From the NCBI GenBank assembly GCA_030407085.1, contig CM059586.1:91757501-91821500 (forward strand): a stretch of DNA of 64,000 nt. The letters are read 5' to 3'. The translations under genes and the position numbers were made by a program. The notes under the pieces were generated by a model that saw only the letters and a list, made by a program, of their open reading frames with translations, had not been told where the DNA came from and did no database searches. Positions 58,640 to 64,000 of this stretch are shown here, piece after piece (within the stretch, counting starts at the first letter, position 1; each line of letters starts with the position of its first letter). Origin of the DNA: Trichopria drosophilae. Its lineage: Eukaryota > Arthropoda > Insecta > Hymenoptera > Diapriidae.

Positions 58640-59460
58640 GAAAATTGGAGAAAATACATGGTGGAGTTTTCTTTCCCGTCTATGCGGCATCATGCGCAGT
58701 AGTAAGCATGTCAACCTCAATAATCAACATATCGAGTGTTGATGTGAATGATGTATTTGAGTACATCGCGAATCCCTGCTCATATATTTCTTACTACTAC
58801 GTGGATTTTGTTACTTTGCCTTCACAAAGCATTGTGAAAGTACGCATGTTGTTCGACCATGGTTCGACTTATTCGTTTATATCCCTCGAAAGACAGGCCC
58901 TAAAGAGTGCCCTGTATATTGCCGGTTCATGACTGAATATGAGGTTCTTGGGCATATGCGTATCACATCAGCAGTATCCGAATCCAACATACCAGTTCAT
59001 CTACCTCATCACCCGGTCGTTAAGGTCAGTAGTTCGACTGCTAAAATCCGTGACTTCTTTAACGCATAAGCGTTAACGCATCAATATTGGTCAGTTACTT
59101 AACGACTTGTAATGGACTGGTCCAAAATTACAAACCAATCTCCCGATGCTGCATATACACTGTCGTGTGCAAATCCGTGTAGATGATCGCGATATCGGCT
59201 GTCAACGAATATCTCCACATGCTGTCAGTCACCATCGGGAACTCCCCGAACTTACTGAAGAACTGTTATCGCCTTCTATTTGGCATTACTGGTCCTGCTT
59301 CAGTTAGCAGATGATGAGGGAGACTCTTTCCCTCTTAGCCAGCATGCATTGCGCATTAACTTTTTTGTAGACTACGCACTTTTCGGAGACATTAAATGCA
59401 TTAGAAGCTAAATGCATTAAAGATCAGCTTAATGCCCTGTTGACTATAGGTCACTGTAAC
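58640..59460 (+). pseudogene. BEL/Pao LTR retrotransposon pol fragment, decayed
   Basis: A 95-codon frame (58645-58932) ends with a pepsin-like retroelement protease core, VKVRMLFDHGSTYSFIS, with the Asp at 58855-58857 (Asp-His-Gly where Asp-Ser/Thr-Gly is usual). After a stop, other frames give YLPHHPVVKVSSSTAKIRDF, then a VGPKLQ..L-like piece, LQLADDEGDSFPL and FFVDYALFGD in the BEL/Pao order (YLPHH, GP.LQ, LADDEG, FVDD.LFG). The YVDD box is changed to FVDY. Many stops and frameshifts; integrase, gag and LTRs are not seen. Inactive. Confidence 0.8.
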
Positions 59461-60090
59461 TCTTACTTCCCGGATATAAATAGCGTCAGTAATTATTCAA
59501 ATCGTCCTACATAAAACTTGATTAATGTCTACTCGAGTTTACCTGAGATGGCAAGGTATTATTGAAGTATGGAAATACTATTCCTTCCAATAGTAATGTC
59601 AAAATTTAATATGTTTTTCCAATACTGAATCCACACAGTATCTTTCCTTCAATCAACGTTGCAAGGGATTTTTATATCATTTTGGGCCTCGATAATATTT
59701 ATATATAAACTCACTGGAAACATTTTGAATAGGCACCATCTGGAATAATGAAATGATGCATAGTACCTATTAATCCTTATTCATGGATACGATATTTTCA
59801 TAAGAGACATACATTCCAATCTGATTATAATGTAAAAGTAGCATATACAATTTTACGTTAGAAATGATGGTGCTAAAATTTTACCCAATTCATTAATATA
59901 TAAATTATCAATGCTTGAATAGGTGCAAAAAGTGCGTCCATCAATGGGTTAAGGACTACTGAGTTCAGTTGATTTTATGTAAAAAATGATTTTTACGATT
60001 GTCCATATTTGAGCATCAAACGTCGTGATTTAAAAGATTAAAACATTCTTTTTTCTTTTTATTTTCCTTGTGTCCCTTCTGTCCCAAAGT
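59461..60090. other. AT-rich stretch, nothing recognised
   Basis: No repeats, inverted ends or frames of note; a possible LTR of the BEL/Pao remnant was not identified. Confidence 0.3.
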
Positions 60091-61110
60091 CCGTCTTTTG
60101 CTATCGCTCGTTTCCAATCTCTCTTTCGGCGTAACCGCGTAGCTCTGGGAACCAAATTAATAGACGATTCTGTCGGATGTAACGGGGATTTCGTGTATTC
60201 CCATCACAACGGGGCGGTATTCTGCGTCTGACATCGAAGACTACTTGTTATACGCAACAGCCCAGCTAGCAGAAGCAGCTCATTCGTGTCTTTGTCCGAC
60301 TTCACCGATCCCTGGAGGAAACTCCTCCAAACATTCGGTCCAAAGGGACAGTTAAGGTTTCTGCATGCGGCTTCCGCTCTAATTACGAGATAACTGCACC
60401 CAAGATAAAGATTTGTCCTGAACCCGATTTAAGTTACCAAATGGCAATGCTCCTGATGGGTCTGTTAGTGATACGAATTGCCAAAGACTTTCATTATTAC
60501 ATGTGCTTATTTCAAATATTCATCGACATGTAAACAAGAAGGTACGGACATTTCTGATGGATTATTGCATTGCCATGACGAAAATTATCATGCTGATAAG
60601 GTGTGCATCTAAACTTAGTATGCAATATCATCTTGAACAATATTCTGCTTGAGACTCTCTGAACATCAGCAATTCGTAAAAACGCAACGACACTTTCTTC
60701 TTATTGATGCATAGGGTTATGGTAGTTGTAAAATAAAATGTTTCTTTTCTAACATAAATTGAAGGTATTGCTTAACCACATTTTAATAATGATATTTAAT
60801 TGATACCTGAGCAAATTTCTTAATTTACACATTAAGTGATCGTGTGCGATAAGATGCATGCACAAATAGCGAATGAAGGAAGGCGGAAAATATCCTCGTG
60901 GGATCTCGACTCACGGTTTTCGTTCGTCTTTTGGTTTCTTAGTATAGTGAAGGTAGGTGGGTAGCTAAGACATACACACATATCGATCGGTAGAATCTTC
61001 AAGAAATAAATGCGCAGTCCCGCTAGAGTTTAGTGTTACTAATCCTTCTGACGACGATATGCGTGGCGTTTTAGACGAGTGAAGGAAGATGCAGTAAGAG
61101 ATCAGGATGG
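60091..61110. promoter_or_regulatory. GC-richer non-repetitive blocks (candidate regulatory)
   Basis: 60100-60430 and 60860-61090 are unique and GC-richer, separated by AT-rich sequence. No coding frame is recognised. Confidence 0.22.
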
Positions 61111-61770
61111 AAATAAAAAATGCAAATCGCTCTAGTGATCATATAACTGAATACTGTGCAGACAAGAAAAGTGAACAATAGCATATGAAGTCATCAAGAT
61201 TTTAGAAATATTGACATTGGTATGACAAGTAACACTGTCGTAGCATGTGAATTCTCTACAATGAAAATAAATATTCAGATTAGGTATGGATATTTTAATA
61301 TATGTAAGAAAATCTGTTATGAGGACCCTCTTCAGAAAGGATAATAATTTCACTGACAATGCATCGCTAGCGAAAGAAAACAAATCATCTGCCACTGGTT
61401 GAAATGCACCCAAAAATATGAGAGGGAAGGGGGACTGGCAAATTAAAGGCGAAAAAAGAGCGAGAAATTGAAAAATGAGACGCAGGGATAGTAAGAGGAG
61501 CCTGGGAGGGCATGAGTCTAAGAAATCTCGAAACTGTGAAACGGATATATTTTCACAAAGTGACATTCATCCATGCGACACGCGGTACTCGACGGGCCTT
61601 CTGCCTTTGTAAGGGATCCCTCGGTAGGTTGCATTTTGCATCTATCATGGCAGTAACTGCAACGACGCCGGCAGCGGCGAGAAATTCGATCTAAGAAGCG
61701 GCGTTTGCCCATTTTAACAGGAGAAAAGGCGGCAAACATCTCTGGCGGATGCCGCGAGTCTAGATTTTTT
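61111..61770. other. Purine-rich then GC-rich patch
   Basis: The longest minus frame here (61132-61566, 144 codons) is Leu/Ser/Phe-rich, read from a purine-rich plus strand, with no recognisable domain. 61570-61745 is GC-richer with overlapping frames on both strands. No gene call is made. Confidence 0.25.
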
Positions 61771-62249
61771 TATTCTACTTTTTTACCTTTGCTCAAAATC
61801 TATTCGTCGTGAGTGTGTCTTCTTTCAGTCGGTCATTTTGTAATATTACGACCATGTAGCGATTTTCGATTTGTACCAATTGATCGTATTCTTCACCTTA
61901 CACAATAAGAATTCTTCTTCAGGATATTTCAATGTCATCAACAGAATGATCGTATTTATGACGAATAGTTGTGGACTAAATATAAACCTGACCTAAAATT
62001 CATTTCTTATTCGCATGGTTCCATTATTTTCAGTTATAGTGATGAAATTGAACGTCCAAATTTTATATTTATCGCCAGATTTTCAATGCCTGACGTAACG
62101 AAAGCAGATACTCGTACTCCATGAAAAGTATAATTTCATTTCATTGCCGAGTTGTATGGTCCATGAATAAAATTAGCGGACATTGGAACGTTTAACGGAA
62201 AAATTATAATTATACGGTTCCCGCATTATTATAATTCTGCGATCTTTTT

Positions 62250-62640
62250 GATCTAGACCCTGCACGTGCATCTCCTTCTTCCTCGATCCACGTCTGTTCG
62301 AGGCTTATGCCTCGCTTTTTCGGCTTTCTTCCCTCCCTCTGGCCGCTAATGGAATTGAATACGTTTGTACCTGGACCCGACACAATACAACCCGTAATTC
62401 GATTACAAGGACCGCCAGCTAATTGTTAATTGCTGCCCTCGTATTCCGCGTGCCGACAAAGGCCGTTCGCGATATTATATATATGTATATATTAAAACGA
62501 GAGCACACGTCCGTCGTCGACGACATGTATTTCCTATATACCTCGTGGACGTCGCAGCTCGTCACGTTTACCCGCCCTTTAAAATAATGCCAGAGAGAAT
62601 ATTAGCACCGGTCATATCCTTCAGAGCACCCGACTCTGCC
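62250..62640. promoter_or_regulatory. GC-richer non-repetitive island (candidate regulatory)
   Basis: Unique GC-rich sequence with a short AT microsatellite (62478-62495). No coding frame. 61771-62249 before it is AT-rich with nothing recognised. Confidence 0.25.
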
Positions 62641-64000
62641 ATACGTGGGAATTGAAAGGATCAGCTCATTCTTTAATGGAATAGAGGATTTGGAAGGATT
62701 GACTCATAGACCCTACATGCGGAAGTATTTTATCGTGCGGAAGAAGTGATAGATATTTCAGATTAATTGGTCTTTGGTTTTAATACGATATTCGAAGATC
62801 GGATTCCCAATAGAAACTTGATCAGGGTGCTTGAATAGATGTTAAGTATCAGGGATTAGTTCAATTATTGGAAGTGCATATTTTATTGGGTATTCGATAT
62901 GTAGAAAAAGGTTTGGTTGACATAACCGGAATTCTGGTTCTTCCGATCGGATTTGTTTTTGACGTAATCCAACAGGAAGAACTAAATGATCCCGTGAGTT
63001 ATGTGGTGTTTCCATTCCTGGTTAGTACTTTAATGAACAGTATAGCCTAGAATTTTAATCTGATCGTAATACATCTTATTTTCTGTAATAATGATGTTTT
63101 CTATTTTCGAAATATTTGTTGGAGTATTGGGAATTTATTATTGTAAATTACTGAAACCCGCCAGGAATTTGGTTACCATCTTGATCGTATTGAATGAATA
63201 TATATCAGGACCTCATGTGACAAAATATCAATCGAAGTTTAATATAACCTCTAAACCGCGAAATTTATTTTAATAACGTTATATATTCAACTATTTGTGT
63301 TATTTCTTCGAATAAATATCCTTCTGAATTATTCCTAAACAATCCATTGATAACGAGGCGCATAACCAATATATTGCTATCCATTAATTAAGTTTCGATA
63401 AAACGCAATCATCAGTCGGTATTTAATTTATCGTTCACTATTCGCAACGAACTTCATACGCGAATTAATTCCGATGTAATTTACTTGTTAAGTGACGAGA
63501 AACTAATTTATGTTAAAACCTTAATTAGTCTGATAAATAACCACTAATTCTGCATCGGTTGAACAAACAAGGCAATAATAGTAATGATAAATTTTGTATG
63601 GTGTATTTGCAAAAAATGATCGAGTTATAATGGTTGTTTAACATTTTATTGATTTGCCATGTCATTTTTTGCTTTTATAGATAATGATTTGAATGGAAAT
63701 GTTGATAAAAATGTTACTTATTATGAAAGCAGAACCAGTTGTGTTTTAAACTAAATTTAACGTCAGAATTAATTCAAAATATCCTTTGCTCCACATTGAA
63801 AGATAATGTGCTATGAATATATAATTGCTGATTCTAGTCATTGTCAAGTATTATGTTCTATCTAATGACAAATCATAATATTTGAAGATATCTTGGGAGC
63901 CACGGATGTTTTCGGGGGAAAATTATTCTTTGCCCAGTAAGTGGTCACTGTAAGTTAGTAAAGGATAACTTTACGCACGATCATTAGAATTTTACCGTCC
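62641..64000. other. AT-rich stretch, one repeat end
   Basis: CCCAATAGAAACTTGATCAG at 62806 matches the terminal sequence of the foldback at 53400-53648 and the AAACTTGATCAGG motifs near 56900, so a related element begins here; its far end is unclear. Frames at 62868-63050 and 63091-63273 show no domain. Confidence 0.4.

Noticed and set aside
61132..61566. Longest minus-strand open frame, 144 codons
   Set aside because: Leu/Ser/Phe-rich translation from a purine-rich strand, no domain, no exon signals; a composition effect.
62360..62400. Minus-strand CGG GTC CAG / GTACAA as the missing homeodomain exon end (RVQ)
   Set aside because: The upstream translation is not homeodomain and the frame soon stops.

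Overview
This is eukaryotic, AT-rich nuclear DNA, most likely from an insect. The evidence is a spliced paired-like homeobox gene with an insect-type Rx tail, plus mariner, BEL/Pao, non-LTR and piggyBac-like remnants. A hymenopteran is my guess, based on moderately GC-rich non-coding islands in an AT-rich background. That is an impression, not a proof.

Only one real protein-coding gene is recognisable: the 3' half of the retinal homeobox gene Rx (rax) on the minus strand, 37280 down to 35319. Its three exons encode the end of homeodomain helix 3, a DPWL/LPGF/YPSYL block and a C-terminal OAR motif, ending in TGA. The exon phases join only if the first intron in view uses a GC donor instead of GT. 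The exon with the first three quarters of the homeodomain was not found up to position 64000, so the intron upstream of 37280 is probably longer than 26.7 kb. The window is then mostly the 3' flank (1-35318) and one giant Rx intron (37281-64000).

The rest is a dense record of mobile elements. There are two TTAA-flanked piggyBac-like MITEs (2313-3089, 7223-7865) that share a 41-codon-period internal repeat. There is an element with three ~160-bp tandem units and inverted ends (9668-10275). At least twelve foldback MITEs are visible (such as 2031-2195, 22019-22238, 22710-22920, 27039-27293, 28669-28877, 29141-29384, 45480-45831, 48256-49060, 53400-53648), one of them nested inside another (43281-43784). 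A tRNA-derived SINE lies at 49651-49945 and a second tRNA-like element inside an Rx intron. Broken coding remnants come from two non-LTR retrotransposons (23210-24140, 39917-40300), a mariner transposase (27534-27990), a possible second DDE transposase (41478-41775) and a BEL/Pao pol (58640-59460).

Between these lie stretches of higher GC without repeats or convincing open frames (near 0.2-1.2, 12.8-13.2, 14.4-14.7, 24.5-25.1, 37.4-37.6, 46.3-47.9, 51.1-51.5, 57.3-57.9, 60.1-61.1, 62.2-62.6 kb). They are candidate conserved non-coding or enhancer elements of the Rx locus, by inference only. I see no CRISPR array, rRNA or intact tRNA, and no new multi-gene system. The most unusual observations are the GC-AG intron in Rx, the open-frame 123-bp repeat family and the nested foldback.
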